64,000 nt of DNA from DATFVA01 sp963743325 (GTDB lineage: Bacteria > Bacteroidota > Ignavibacteria > Ignavibacteriales > Ignavibacteriaceae): contig CAVUOZ010000010.1 of assembly GCA_963743325.1 (NCBI GenBank), forward strand, positions 124,001 to 188,000. The letters are read 5' to 3'. The position numbers were made by a program, and so were the translations under genes. Each line of letters starts with the position of its first letter. Position 1 is the stretch's first letter. A model generated the notes under the pieces. The model searched no databases. It was not told where the DNA came from and saw nothing but the letters and a program-made list of their open reading frames with translations. Below are positions 1 through 8,621 of this stretch, piece by piece.

Positions 1-1167
1 TCTGTATACTGCTTTTGACTTGGTCACACACGGGGCCAGACATCTATCAATATCGGCCAGGAAACAGATCCTCTCTTTACTGAATTCATTATCATCACAT
101 TCCCGAAGTGCGAATGTTTTATGGATCATTTCGAGCAAAGAGAGCGCTTTCTTTTTAGTTATAAACAATCCGAAATAGTCCCGTCCGTCAAAATCAAAAT
201 AATTACAAATTTCTATCCCGGGAAAATTATTTGTTGTGTCAATCCTTAAAAAATATTTGTTCCCGTACTCCTTCAGTTGTGTATTGTGCCTTGGATTTAC
301 AAGTTTTATTGATTCCGCTTCCATCAGCAGAGCAGTCAGTTCTGTATTTGTTATTTCTATTTTTATACGGGATGCCTGCTGAACAATTTTTTTAGCTTTA
401 CGGGGAGCGGTAGGAGAGAAGTACGATTTTATTCTGTCTCTTAAGGATTTTGCTTTACCGATATAGATAATGCTATTTTTTGAATTTAAGAAATAATAAA
501 TGCCGGGGGTTTGCGGTAAAGCGGATACGTCTTCACGTAAAGATTGTTTTACGCGGCTGCTTCTATCTTTTCCAGCAGGTTTCTTATGAAAACTCAAAAG
601 CTCATCCAAGGTGGAAATATTGTGTTTTTCTCTGAGCTCAGCTATCATCCTAATTAGCAGTTGAGCAGTTACGCGTGCATCTGAAAGAGCCCGATGGGAA
701 TTTTCATTATGCAGCTTAAAATGTCTGCACATATTTGACAAGGATCTGCTCCGTAAGTTCGGATACATTTTTCTTGCAAGTTTTAGAGTACATATATCCC
801 TGTTATATAATAATCCTTTACCCGCATATAAGAATTCTCTTTTTAAGAAGCTTTTATCGAAAGAAAAATTATGTCCCCCTATGATATCTTCCGAAATAAA
901 CTTCAGGATATCATCTGCGGCGTCTTCAAAGAAAGGAGAGTTATAAACATCCTCGTCGGTAATTCCTGTAAACTGGGATATATAATACGGAATAGGTTTG
1001 CCCGGGTTTATCATTGTGTGGAATGAGTCGATAATTTTCAGATCAACAACCTTAACGATTCCGATTTCAATAATATTATTGTAACGGGCCGATAATCCTG
1101 TAGTCTCCAGATCTATAATTGAGAAGGAAGCTTGTTCAAGAGGTATTTCGAGCGTGTCTTTAAGCAT
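1..1167 (-). CDS. DEDDh 3'-5' exonuclease fused to a GIY-YIG (UvrC/Cho-like) nuclease, C-terminus cut by the window edge
   Basis: The frame is open from an ATG at 1167 to the window edge (389 codons). The N-terminal part is a DnaQ-type exonuclease: DLETTG (D19, E21), GGHNFSFD (D104) and HRALSDA (H158, D163) supply the DEDDh catalytic set. A GIY-YIG domain follows at about residues 212-300 (PGIYYF, then IIYIGKAKSLRDRI). The visible end carries DRCLAPC, the cysteine motif seen after GIY-YIG in UvrC. The fusion of proofreading-type exonuclease and UvrC N-terminal half is a known family, often annotated as DNA polymerase III epsilon-like or Cho-like, presumed to act in repair. It is not a true replicative epsilon subunit. 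No helicase or polymerase partner lies beside it. Confidence 0.88.
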   Translation of the reverse strand, partial: MLKDTLEIPLEQASFSIIDLETTGLSARYNNIIEIGIVKVVDLKIIDSFHTMINPGKPIPYYISQFTGITDEDVYNSPFFEDAADDILKFISEDIIGGHNFSFDKSFLKREFLYAGKGLLYNRDICTLKLARKMYPNLRSRSLSNMCRHFKLHNENSHRALSDARVTAQLLIRMIAELREKHNISTLDELLSFHKKPAGKDRSSRVKQSLREDVSALPQTPGIYYFLNSKNSIIYIGKAKSLRDRIKSYFSPTAPRKAKKIVQQASRIKIEITNTELTALLMEAESIKLVNPRHNTQLKEYGNKYFLRIDTTNNFPGIEICNYFDFDGRDYFGLFITKKKALSLLEMIHKTFALRECDDNEFSKERICFLADIDRCLAPCVTKSKAVYR

Positions 1168-1243
1168 TTATCCAATCATTTTCCCAAAAATAATACTTTC
1201 TGAAGTATTAACATATCTGAAAAGAGATTTCACCCCGGGGAAA

Positions 1244-1304
1244 GAGGGATCTGGCTTAGAAACTTCCGTCTGAAGTGGAGCAGGAGCGGGACTACTCAGC
1301 CACC
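1244..1304. repeat. Imperfect direct repeat, copy 1
   Basis: Starts GAGGGATCTGGCTT and ends near ACTACTCAGCCACC. It aligns along its whole length with 1613-1674; by eye about four fifths of positions agree, including the shared CTGAAGTG and CAGGAGCG blocks. Confidence 0.7.
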
Positions 1305-1612
1305 GATGAAGTTGAAGAGGGAGATTCAGGGAGGGATAGATTCAGAGACGAAGGGACAGAGAGACTGAGAGATCGTATGTCATCCCGATGCCGGAGGGAT
1401 CTTAAGTGGTAATAAAGATAAGATTCCTCGCTGGTCGGAATGATAAAGAGTGAGAAGCGTAAGATTTCTCAGTCATTTTGAGTTAACAGGATTTATCTTA
1501 TTGGGTATTATTGCCGTCAGCTTCAGCTTACGGAAAAGCTCTAAAAACAATCTTAGGGCTTTAGCCACATAATTGATCAAAAGTGTATTATAACTACAGC
1601 GCATATCGGAAG

Positions 1613-1674
1613 GAGGGATCTGGCTTCGATACGTCCTGCCTGAAGTGAATCAGGAGCGCGACTACTTAGCCAAC
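1613..1674. repeat. Imperfect direct repeat, copy 2
   Basis: Second copy of the 1244-1304 unit, starting GAGGGATCTGGCTT and ending ACTACTTAGCCAAC. It overlaps the spurious upstream extension of the next gene, which argues that the extension is not coding. Confidence 0.7.
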
Positions 1675-1743
1675 GCTAACCTATTGCTCTCTTTTTTATT
1701 GTCTCCTGTTTTCAATATATTTATCAATTATTTTATGGCGATT

Positions 1744-2547
1744 ATGAATCAAATTAATATTCTTTTCATCGGGGATATCATTGGAAAACCCGGTATGGAT
1801 ATGGTGCAGACATGGCTGCCTGGACTAATCCAGAAATACAAACCTGATCTTGTTATTGCAAACGGAGAGAATGCCTCTGATGGTAAAGGATGCACTAATA
1901 AAGAAGGTGAAGTTCTCTTTAATCTTGGTGTTCATGTGATCACCGGCGGGAACCATACCTGGGATAAACACCAGTCGCAGGATTATCTTAGAATTGAACC
2001 CCGCGCTATACGCCCTTTAAATTATCCGAAGGGGACCTATGGAAACGGTTATTATATAGCCGAAACAAAAAAAGGGAAAGTCGCTGTTCTTAACCTTCAG
2101 GGGAGAACATTCATGGCAACAATTGATGATCCCTTCCGGACAAGTGACTGGATTATCCCAAAATTAAGAGACGAAACCAATATAATTCTTGTTGATTTTC
2201 ATGCCGAAGCCACTGCCGAGAAACTGGCACTTGTAAATTATCTGGATGGAAAAATTAGTGCTCTTGTTGGAACCCATACTCATATACAGACAAATGATGA
2301 AAGAATTCTTCCGATGGGTACAGGTTATATAACTGATGTGGGCATGACGGGTCCTTATGATTCAGTGATAGGGATGAAGACAATAGCTGCAATAAACAGG
2401 TTTCTTTACCAGACACCGCAGAAATATGAAACAGCGCAGAATGACGTACATATTTGTGGAATGTTTTTTAAGGTTGACAAAGAGACCGGTAAAACTGTTG
2501 AGCTCGAAAAAGTACTCTTTCCGGAATTCGTAAAAAAAGCAGAATAA
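1744..2547 (+). CDS. ymdB: YmdB/TIGR00282-family calcineurin-like metallophosphoesterase
   Basis: 267 residues from the ATG at 1744 match the usual length of this family. The upstream in-frame start at 1645 would add 33 residues encoded by an intergenic repeat and was rejected. Metal-binding motifs are in order: GDIIGKPG, NGENASDGKG, GGNHTWD, DFHAEATAEK, GTHTHIQTND and TDVGMTGP. The Bacillus homologue YmdB is a 2',3'-cyclic nucleotide phosphodiesterase affecting biofilm and motility genes; that role here is inference. It is the first gene of a plus-strand run continuing to 8621, with 6 nt to the next gene. Confidence 0.88.
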   Translation: MNQINILFIGDIIGKPGMDMVQTWLPGLIQKYKPDLVIANGENASDGKGCTNKEGEVLFNLGVHVITGGNHTWDKHQSQDYLRIEPRAIRPLNYPKGTYGNGYYIAETKKGKVAVLNLQGRTFMATIDDPFRTSDWIIPKLRDETNIILVDFHAEATAEKLALVNYLDGKISALVGTHTHIQTNDERILPMGTGYITDVGMTGPYDSVIGMKTIAAINRFLYQTPQKYETAQNDVHICGMFFKVDKETGKTVELEKVLFPEFVKKAE

Positions 2548-2553
2548 GTTTAT

Positions 2554-3564
2554 ATGATAAATTTCACATTACCAAGGATCGACCTGGATGAGAGGTTAAG
2601 AGCATTGCTTCTGCCTTATTCACGATTCAAAAATGGTGATGTCTGGGAAGACAAAATATCAGGTCATAAGATTGCCTGCCTGGATTGTACTGATGCCGCA
2701 TCAGTCAAGAAATTAAAAGGAAATAAGAAAGCAGTGCTTGCCATACACGATCCTCCGTATAATTTTGTTGCTTTCAGAGAAACTAATGTTGAAGAGTTTG
2801 TTGATTGGTGCAAATTATGGATAAAAAATACATATGATTTTTTATCGGAAAACTCTTCACTTTATATCTGGCTGGGAGCTGATCAGAATAATCATTTTCA
2901 GCCGCTTGCCGATTTTATAATAATGATGAGGAGTTCGGGTTTTAAATCCAGAAGTTTTATAACGATGAGAAACCAGAGGGGATACGGCACTCAAAAGAAC
3001 TGGATGTCCGTGAGACAGGAGCTTCTTTATTATACGAAAGGGAAACCTCTGTTCAATCCGGAGGCTGAGTACACAGATATTCCGAAAATAATGAACGGAT
3101 ATTATAAGAAAGTTAACGGGAAAGAGACAAACAACTTTGATAGAAGCAAGTCTGAATTTATCCGGGCCGGTAATGTCTGGGTCGACATTCAACAGATATT
3201 TTACCGTATGAATGAAAACATTAATGGCTGCTATGCACAGAAACCTCTTAAAGCAATTCAGAGAATTGTTAAATCAGGCAGCAGCCCAAAAGATCTTGTA
3301 ATAGATTTTTTTTCACATTCCGGAACTACTTTGATTTCCTCGGAGATTGAAAGGAGAACCTGCTATACGGCTGATATCGATCCGGTTTTTTGTGAGATAA
3401 CATTAAGAAGGTTGGAAAACTACAGAAAAAACGGCCTGACCGGGTGGCAAAATACAAACCCTTTTGCGGAGGAAATTTTATCGGATATCAGATTAAGAAA
3501 GTATTTGACCAGAAATTATAATTATGATTTTTCAAAACTTAATTCATTAAGTGAAATCAATTGA
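2554..3564 (+). CDS. Site-specific DNA methyltransferase (N6-adenine/N4-cytosine type), orphan
   Basis: 336 residues. The catalytic motif DPPYNF sits at residues 66-71, early in the protein. The SAM-binding motif comes late, as VIDFFSHSGTT near residue 251, followed by the usual acidic strand end (YTADID). This motif order (IV before I) marks a beta-type amino-methyltransferase; DPPY means N6-adenine or N4-cytosine. No restriction endonuclease or specificity subunit is adjacent, and the gene sits inside a housekeeping operon, which suggests an orphan regulatory or genome-marking enzyme rather than a restriction system. The recognition sequence cannot be read from the gene. Confidence 0.8.
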   Translation: MINFTLPRIDLDERLRALLLPYSRFKNGDVWEDKISGHKIACLDCTDAASVKKLKGNKKAVLAIHDPPYNFVAFRETNVEEFVDWCKLWIKNTYDFLSENSSLYIWLGADQNNHFQPLADFIIMMRSSGFKSRSFITMRNQRGYGTQKNWMSVRQELLYYTKGKPLFNPEAEYTDIPKIMNGYYKKVNGKETNNFDRSKSEFIRAGNVWVDIQQIFYRMNENINGCYAQKPLKAIQRIVKSGSSPKDLVIDFFSHSGTTLISSEIERRTCYTADIDPVFCEITLRRLENYRKNGLTGWQNTNPFAEEILSDIRLRKYLTRNYNYDFSKLNSLSEIN

Positions 3565-3579
3565 AACGAAAGTTATTGA

Positions 3580-4459
3580 ATGACTATAATTGATGGTAAT
3601 AAAACGGCAGCACTAATCCGGGAAGAGTTAAAACAGAAGATTGATAGATTAAAAGCGGATGGCAAAAAAGTACCGGGTCTCGTCACAATCCTGGTGGGTG
3701 AAGATCCTGCATCACAGGTTTATGTAAAGAGCAAAATAAGGGATTGTGAAGAAATCGGGATGAGAACAAAGGCGGAGAATCACACTGCAGATATTTCTGA
3801 AAAGTGATTTACTTAATCTTGTAAATAAATATAATGAAGATTCCGACTTTCACGGAATACTTGTTCAGCTTCCATTACCAAAACATATAGATGAAAATAA
3901 GATAATTGAAGCTATCTCACCAAAAAAGGATGTTGATGGATTTAGTCCTGTAAGTATCGGCAACCTGGTCATTGGTAAGGAAACATTTGCTTCCTGTACA
4001 CCTGCAGGAATACAGGAACTGCTAATCAGATATAAGATTGAAACAAAAGGGAAGCATGTAGTGGTTCTTGGCAGGAGTAACATTGTCGGGAAACCGATTG
4101 CTAATATTATGCTTCAGAAAAAAGAGCATGCTAATTCGATAGTCACTATCTGTCATTCTGCCGCAAAAAATATACAGGAATTTACTATGCAGGCAGATAT
4201 TTTAATTGCTGCAATCGGCAGTCCCGAATTTGTTAAAGCAGAAATGGTAAAAGAAGGTGTTGTAGTTATAGATGTCGGCATTAACCGAATAAATGATCCG
4301 TCAAAGCCTAAAGGTTACAGACTTGTAGGCGATGTGGATTATGAAAATGTATCCAAAAAAAGTTCATATATTACTCCTGTACCGGGCGGTGTTGGTCCTA
4401 TGACACGGGCTATGCTGCTTCAAAATACATTTAAAGCATATCAAAAATATGGTGGATAA
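3580..4459 (+). CDS. folD: FolD, bifunctional methylenetetrahydrofolate dehydrogenase/cyclohydrolase, broken by one frameshift
   Basis: FolD oxidises 5,10-methylene-THF and hydrolyses methenyl-THF to 10-formyl-THF. Codons 1-75 are read in one frame (ending ADISEK, stop at 3805), then the frame moves by one. From about 3803 the second frame continues without gap as SDLLNLVNKYNED, then GILVQLPLP, KDVDGFSP, the Rossmann motif VVVLGRSNIVGKP, and PVPGGVGPMT to the stop at 4459. Removing T3805 or restoring one A in the preceding A-run repairs the gene to about 292 residues, the normal length. Since the enzyme is usually essential and everything else is conserved, a sequencing or assembly error is more likely than decay. 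Its end overlaps deoC by 11 nt. Confidence 0.88.
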
Positions 4460-5312
4460 TATGAAACCTGATATTTCAACCGAAGAAGTTTCACAGGAAT
4501 TCCTGGAAAAAACATTAAGGGATTTTTATTGCAAGACTGAATCCTGTAAAGGCTGGGAAACTAATGTTGTAACACAACCCAAAGCAATAAACAATATAGT
4601 AAATGTCGGTGCCGAAAGAATCTCTGCAGGAATCGGAGTGGGACATATTCTCCAGGATAAGAAAATAGCGGGGATGATAGATCATACAGTTTTAAAACCT
4701 GATGCAACACCGGACGATATTACCAGGCTCTGTGAAGAAGCAAAGAAATATGAGTTTGCCTCTGTTTGTGTTAATCCTTCCTTTGTTCCATTATGCGCAG
4801 ATTTATTGAAAGACAGCGGAGTAAAAGTCTGTACGGTTATTGGATTTCCTTTAGGAACTACAACAACCGAAGTGAAGAAGTTCGAAGCTGAACAGGCAAT
4901 TGACAGCGGTGCCAAAGAAATTGATATGGTAATAAATGTTGGCAGACTTAAAGCAGGAGAATATGATTATGTTTTTAATGATATATACCAGGTTGTGCAG
5001 ACTGCAAAAAAACACAGAGTAATTTCCAAAGTTATATTAGAAACGGCATTACTTTCAGATGATGAAAAAATTAAAGCCTGCCTGCTTGTAAAGAAAGCCG
5101 GAGCAGAATTCGTAAAGACCTCCACCGGGTTTTCAAAAGGCGGCGCAACTGTCGGTGATGTAGCACTGATGAAATATGTTGTCGGAGCCGGAATAGGAGT
5201 TAAAGCGTCCGGAGGAATCAGATCACGTGAAGAAGCAGAGGCAATGGTTGCAAGCGGAGCGGACAGAATTGGTGCAAGCGCAAGTGTTAAAATAGTTATG
5301 GGTGAGCAGTAA
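4449..5312 (+). CDS. deoC: Deoxyribose-phosphate aldolase with N-terminal extension
   Basis: Splits 2-deoxyribose-5-phosphate into acetaldehyde and glyceraldehyde-3-phosphate in deoxynucleoside breakdown. The aldolase barrel starts near residue 75 (MIDHTVLKPDA). EIDMVINVG follows. K223 in FVKTSTGF is the expected Schiff-base lysine and K252 in GVKASGGIR the proton-relay lysine. At 287 residues it is longer than the classic ~220-250; about 65 extra N-terminal residues, including two cysteines (CKTESCKGW), do not belong to the barrel. A second in-frame ATG at 4461 is an alternative start. It overlaps the folD stop, so translation is probably coupled. Confidence 0.92.
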   Translation: MVDNMKPDISTEEVSQEFLEKTLRDFYCKTESCKGWETNVVTQPKAINNIVNVGAERISAGIGVGHILQDKKIAGMIDHTVLKPDATPDDITRLCEEAKKYEFASVCVNPSFVPLCADLLKDSGVKVCTVIGFPLGTTTTEVKKFEAEQAIDSGAKEIDMVINVGRLKAGEYDYVFNDIYQVVQTAKKHRVISKVILETALLSDDEKIKACLLVKKAGAEFVKTSTGFSKGGATVGDVALMKYVVGAGIGVKASGGIRSREEAEAMVASGADRIGASASVKIVMGEQ

Positions 5313-5417
5313 GACCGTCGGTCTATCACATAATTAAAGATGAATGAAGATCAACCACCAATTTGTCTGCTAAAAGTCAGATCGTCTCCTTGAAGTTAAT
5401 TGAACAATTTTGATAAA

Positions 5418-5645
5418 ATGATTTTAGATATTATAATTAAAAAAACCGATGACGGCTACACTGCTGAAATTCCCGGTTTGAAGGGATGTGAATCCTGGGC
5501 TCACGATGAGGATACCGTCAAGGAGAAAATTACTGATCTTGCAGCTTATTATCTTAAAATAGATTCAAAGACTAAATTTAAGATTGACAGAGCCCGGACG
5601 GGAAAGAACAAAATTATATATAAATTAGTGTTCTACAAAAGTTAA
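5418..5645 (+). CDS. Small HicB-like protein without a HicA partner
   Basis: 75 residues from the ATG at 5418 (a TTG at 5400 would add six). The start LDIIIKKTDDGYTAEIPG followed by GCESWAHDEDTVKEKI has the shape of the HicB antitoxin N-terminal domain, a partial RNase H-like fold. HicB usually pairs with a small HicA toxin and has a DNA-binding tail; neither is present. The neighbours are deoC and a TrmH-family gene with 3-nt spacing, so this is more likely a conserved orphan HicB-like housekeeping protein than a live toxin-antitoxin module. Function unknown. Confidence 0.6.
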   Translation: MILDIIIKKTDDGYTAEIPGLKGCESWAHDEDTVKEKITDLAAYYLKIDSKTKFKIDRARTGKNKIIYKLVFYKS

Positions 5646-5648
5646 TTT

Positions 5649-6239
5649 GTGAAAAGCACACGTACAGAAAAAAGAACTGCAAAAGTTGAGAAGGTATTGA
5701 GAGCCCGCCAGGGTTCGCTTATAGTTGTGCTTGAAAATATTCACGATCCTCATAATGTAAGTGCTATATTCAGAACCTGCGATGCAGTCGGTGTTCCAAA
5801 GGTATCTCTTGTTTACAATATCGAACAATTTCCGAGAATCGGGAAGAAATCGTCTGCTTCGGCATTCAAATGGGTGGAAAGAGAAAAGTATAAATCGATT
5901 CAGGAATGTTATGCCGCACTTCATTCAGAGGGATTTAAAATTTATGCTTCAGCCTTAAATGAGAACTCAAAAAATCTGATTGATTTAGATTTAACAGAGA
6001 AATGTGCTATAGTTCTGGGGAACGAACACAGGGGTGTTTCTGATGAAGCTGCAGAAGAAGCCGATGAGAACTTTATGATACCTATGTTCGGGATGGTTCA
6101 GAGTCTTAATGTATCAGTTGCAGCAGCGGTTGTTCTATACGAGGCGCTGCGCCAGAGATTGACTAAAGGGATGTATAATAATACCGAATTAATTAATGAA
6201 GATCTGATTGAAAAAACGGAATCCTGGTTAAAAAAATGA
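5649..6239 (+). CDS. TrmH/SpoU-family RNA 2'-O-methyltransferase
   Basis: 196 residues from a GTG start 3 nt after the previous stop. The three SpoU motifs are visible: NIHDPHNVSAIFRTCDAVG (with N and the catalytic R), LGNEHRGVS and SLNVSVAAAVVLYE. The protein is one SPOUT knot domain with a short basic N-terminus and C-terminal helix, the layout of TrmH, which methylates the ribose of G18 in tRNA. rRNA-directed relatives usually have an extra N-terminal substrate-binding domain, missing here, so tRNA is the better guess. Its TGA overlaps the aroA ATG by 4 nt. Confidence 0.85.
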   Translation: MKSTRTEKRTAKVEKVLRARQGSLIVVLENIHDPHNVSAIFRTCDAVGVPKVSLVYNIEQFPRIGKKSSASAFKWVEREKYKSIQECYAALHSEGFKIYASALNENSKNLIDLDLTEKCAIVLGNEHRGVSDEAAEEADENFMIPMFGMVQSLNVSVAAAVVLYEALRQRLTKGMYNNTELINEDLIEKTESWLKK

Positions 6240-7525
6240 GTCTTTTACAAAACTTCGATCATATTTCACGGGTAAAAGGAGAATTGAAACTTCCCGGCGA
6301 TAAATCGATTTCACACAGGGCCGTCATGTTTTCCTGTCTCGCTAAAGGAAAATCGGTTTTGAAAAATCTTTCACCCGGGGAAGATGTTAAGTCCTCTTTG
6401 AATTGTTTCAGTCAGCTCGGTATTGATTTCAATGAAAGAGAAACTGATCTCGAGATTACTGGTAAGGGGTTTAACGGACTGAAAAAATCCGTCAAACCCC
6501 TTGATGCGGGTAATTCCGGTACGCTTGCAAGATTGATTACGGGAATACTATCCGTACAAAATTTTAGTTCAGTTATTATCGGAGATAAATCTCTTTCTTC
6601 CCGTCCGATGAAGAGAATAGTTGTTCCTTTGACCTCGATGGGAGCTAAAATAACTTCGACTCCCGACTCCACTCTGCCCTTGAATATTTACCCTCCGGAT
6701 GCACTAATACCGATAAAATATGAACTTCCGGTCGCAAGTGCCCAGGTTAAGGGAGCTGTTTTAATGGCGGGTTTACATCTTGATGGCACGACAACAGTAA
6801 TTGAAAATTTTCCTTCAAGAAATCATACTGAGAAAATGCTAAATCTTAAAACCGAGGTTAAAGACCGAAAATATTACTCTTATGTTTCAAAGGATAATTA
6901 TCCCGAGCCTAAAGAATATTTTATTCCCGGAGATATATCTACATCGGTCTATTTTATAATTCTGACATTATTGACAAAAAACTCGGAACTGATTATTAAA
7001 GATATATCTTTGAACACTTCAAGAATAGGAATCCTTGAAATACTGTCTAAAATGGGCGGAGATATTCGACTATTGGATCAGAAAGAGAATTCCGGTGAAA
7101 TATACGGAGATATACTGGTCAGAAGCAGTGAATTGAAGAATATAGATCTTGGCGATTACCCCGTAGTCAATTTCATTGATGAGATACCGGTGCTCGCTGT
7201 TGCAGGTATTTTTGCGGAAGGTGATTTTGAACTCAGATCAGCAAAAGAACTCAGGTTTAAAGAAAGCGACAGGATTAAAGCGATATGTGAAAACCTGAGA
7301 ACAACAGGATTAGAAATTGAAGAATTGGAGGACGGCTTTATAATATCCGGCAGAGTGAAAAACAATAATCCTGAGTTCACAAGCCACGAAGATCACCGGA
7401 TCGCAATGGCTTTCGGAATTCTGTCATCCTTATTGAAAGATGGCGGGAAAGTTAATAATTTTGACTGTGTAAAGATCTCAAATCCCGGATTTCTTAATCA
7501 ATTAAACCAGGCAGGCCATGGCTGA
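6236..7525 (+). CDS. aroA: 3-phosphoshikimate 1-carboxyvinyltransferase (EPSP synthase)
   Basis: 429 residues, a normal length. It joins shikimate-3-phosphate to PEP in aromatic amino acid synthesis. Motifs: LPGDKSISHRA at the N-terminus, DAGNSGTLARL, the central hinge ending at GDISTSVYF, the catalytic region FIDEIPVLAVAG, KESDRIKAI and DHRIAMAFG. The start codon overlaps the upstream stop, and the last codons overlap the next ATG at 7518, so it is embedded in the operon. No other shikimate gene is in the window. Confidence 0.95.
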   Translation: MSLLQNFDHISRVKGELKLPGDKSISHRAVMFSCLAKGKSVLKNLSPGEDVKSSLNCFSQLGIDFNERETDLEITGKGFNGLKKSVKPLDAGNSGTLARLITGILSVQNFSSVIIGDKSLSSRPMKRIVVPLTSMGAKITSTPDSTLPLNIYPPDALIPIKYELPVASAQVKGAVLMAGLHLDGTTTVIENFPSRNHTEKMLNLKTEVKDRKYYSYVSKDNYPEPKEYFIPGDISTSVYFIILTLLTKNSELIIKDISLNTSRIGILEILSKMGGDIRLLDQKENSGEIYGDILVRSSELKNIDLGDYPVVNFIDEIPVLAVAGIFAEGDFELRSAKELRFKESDRIKAICENLRTTGLEIEELEDGFIISGRVKNNNPEFTSHEDHRIAMAFGILSSLLKDGGKVNNFDCVKISNPGFLNQLNQAGHG

Positions 7526-8621
7526 AGTGATACTTAAAAATGTAACCAAAGTTTATGAAGGCGGACAAACGGCCGTCAAAGATATAAACATCGATGTAAA
7601 GGATAAAGAATTTGTTGTGCTTGTCGGTCCTTCAGGCTGCGGGAAATCTACAACTTTGAGAATGATTGCCGGTCTGGAAGAAATTACTGAAGGCGAGCTT
7701 TTTATTGATGGTAAAAAAGTGAATGATGTTTCCCCAAAGGACAGAGATATAGCAATGGTTTTTCAAAACTATGCACTGTACCCTCATATGAGTGTATATG
7801 AGAATATGGCTTTTGGATTAAAACTCAGAAAATTCGATAAAAATGAGATAAAGGAAAGGGTTCAGGAGGCTGCAAAAATTCTCGGTCTGGAGGATTATCT
7901 TGACAGAAAACCAAAGGCTTTATCGGGCGGGCAGAGACAAAGAGTCGCCGTAGGCAGGGCAATTGTGCGTAAACCCAAGGTATTTTTATTTGATGAACCT
8001 CTGAGCAACCTGGATGCAAAACTCAGAGTACAAATGCGCACTGAAATTTCGAAACTTCATCAGAGTCTAGGTGCCACAATGATTTATGTTACACATGATC
8101 AGACCGAAGCAATGACTATGGGTGATAAAATTGTAATTATGAAAGACGGTATTGTTAACCAGGTTGATACCCCTTTGAATCTTTACAACAAACCTGATAA
8201 CAGATTTGTGGCAGGTTTTATAGGGAGTCCTTCAATGAATTTTATTAAAGGACGCCTGGAAAGTGAAGGCGGATTATTATTCAAAAGTACGGGAAATGAT
8301 CTTTTACTTGAACTAAAGGGGGATAATTTCGACAAAATTAAAAAGTATGTTAATAAAGAAGTGTGGCTCGGCATAAGACCAGAGGATATTTATGATCACG
8401 CATCAACAAACAGGGATGATTTAATTAGAAAGGAAGTAGTGCTGGATGTAGTTGAACCGATGGGAAACGAAATATTTCTTTATTTTCAGCTTGATAATAT
8501 GCAGTTTGTGGCGAGAATTCCTGCCCGTGAGGAACCTCCCGCCGGATCAAAAAGAAACCTGATGTTCGATACAAATAAACTTCATTTTTTTGATGCAGAT
8601 TCAGAGCTTACGATTCTTTAA
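7518..8621 (+). CDS. ABC transporter ATPase of the UgpC/MalK/MsmX type
   Basis: 367 residues. Walker A GPSGCGKST (residues ~38-46), Q-loop FQNYALYPHMS, signature LSGGQRQR, Walker B VFLFDEP, D-loop SNLDAK and H-loop VTHD are all intact. The C-terminal ~130 residues form the TOBE/MalK regulatory part (WLGIRPEDI, QFVARIP). This class energises sugar or glycerol-phosphate importers, and one ATPase can serve several permeases; no permease or binding protein lies nearby, so such sharing is plausible here. It starts 8 nt inside aroA. Its stop overlaps that of the convergent bshC by 2 nt. Confidence 0.9.
   Translation: MAEVILKNVTKVYEGGQTAVKDINIDVKDKEFVVLVGPSGCGKSTTLRMIAGLEEITEGELFIDGKKVNDVSPKDRDIAMVFQNYALYPHMSVYENMAFGLKLRKFDKNEIKERVQEAAKILGLEDYLDRKPKALSGGQRQRVAVGRAIVRKPKVFLFDEPLSNLDAKLRVQMRTEISKLHQSLGATMIYVTHDQTEAMTMGDKIVIMKDGIVNQVDTPLNLYNKPDNRFVAGFIGSPSMNFIKGRLESEGGLLFKSTGNDLLLELKGDNFDKIKKYVNKEVWLGIRPEDIYDHASTNRDDLIRKEVVLDVVEPMGNEIFLYFQLDNMQFVARIPAREEPPAGSKRNLMFDTNKLHFFDADSELTIL

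Larger units (their letters stand above)
1168..1743. other. 576-bp intergenic stretch made of degenerate repeats
   Basis: No convincing gene lies here. It holds two imperfect copies of a ~62-bp unit (1244-1304 and 1613-1674). Between them is a stretch with the 'catcccgatgccggaggg' and 'gattcctcgctggtcgg' type text typical of scattered intergenic repeats, plus a TCAGCTTCAGCTTACGG partial palindrome near 1517. An open frame from 1645 runs into the next gene, but its first 33 codons are repeat sequence. Confidence 0.6.

Noticed and set aside
1645..1743. Upstream extension of the YmdB-like gene (33 codons)
   Set aside because: It is encoded by a copy of an intergenic repeat and lacks similarity to the family; the ATG at 1744 gives the normal length.
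3795..3812. Programmed ribosomal frameshifting in folD
   Set aside because: No slippery heptamer with a downstream pseudoknot is evident, and similar indels occur in unrelated genes of the window.
5418..5645. HicAB toxin-antitoxin module
   Set aside because: No HicA-like gene lies on either side; only the HicB-like half is present.
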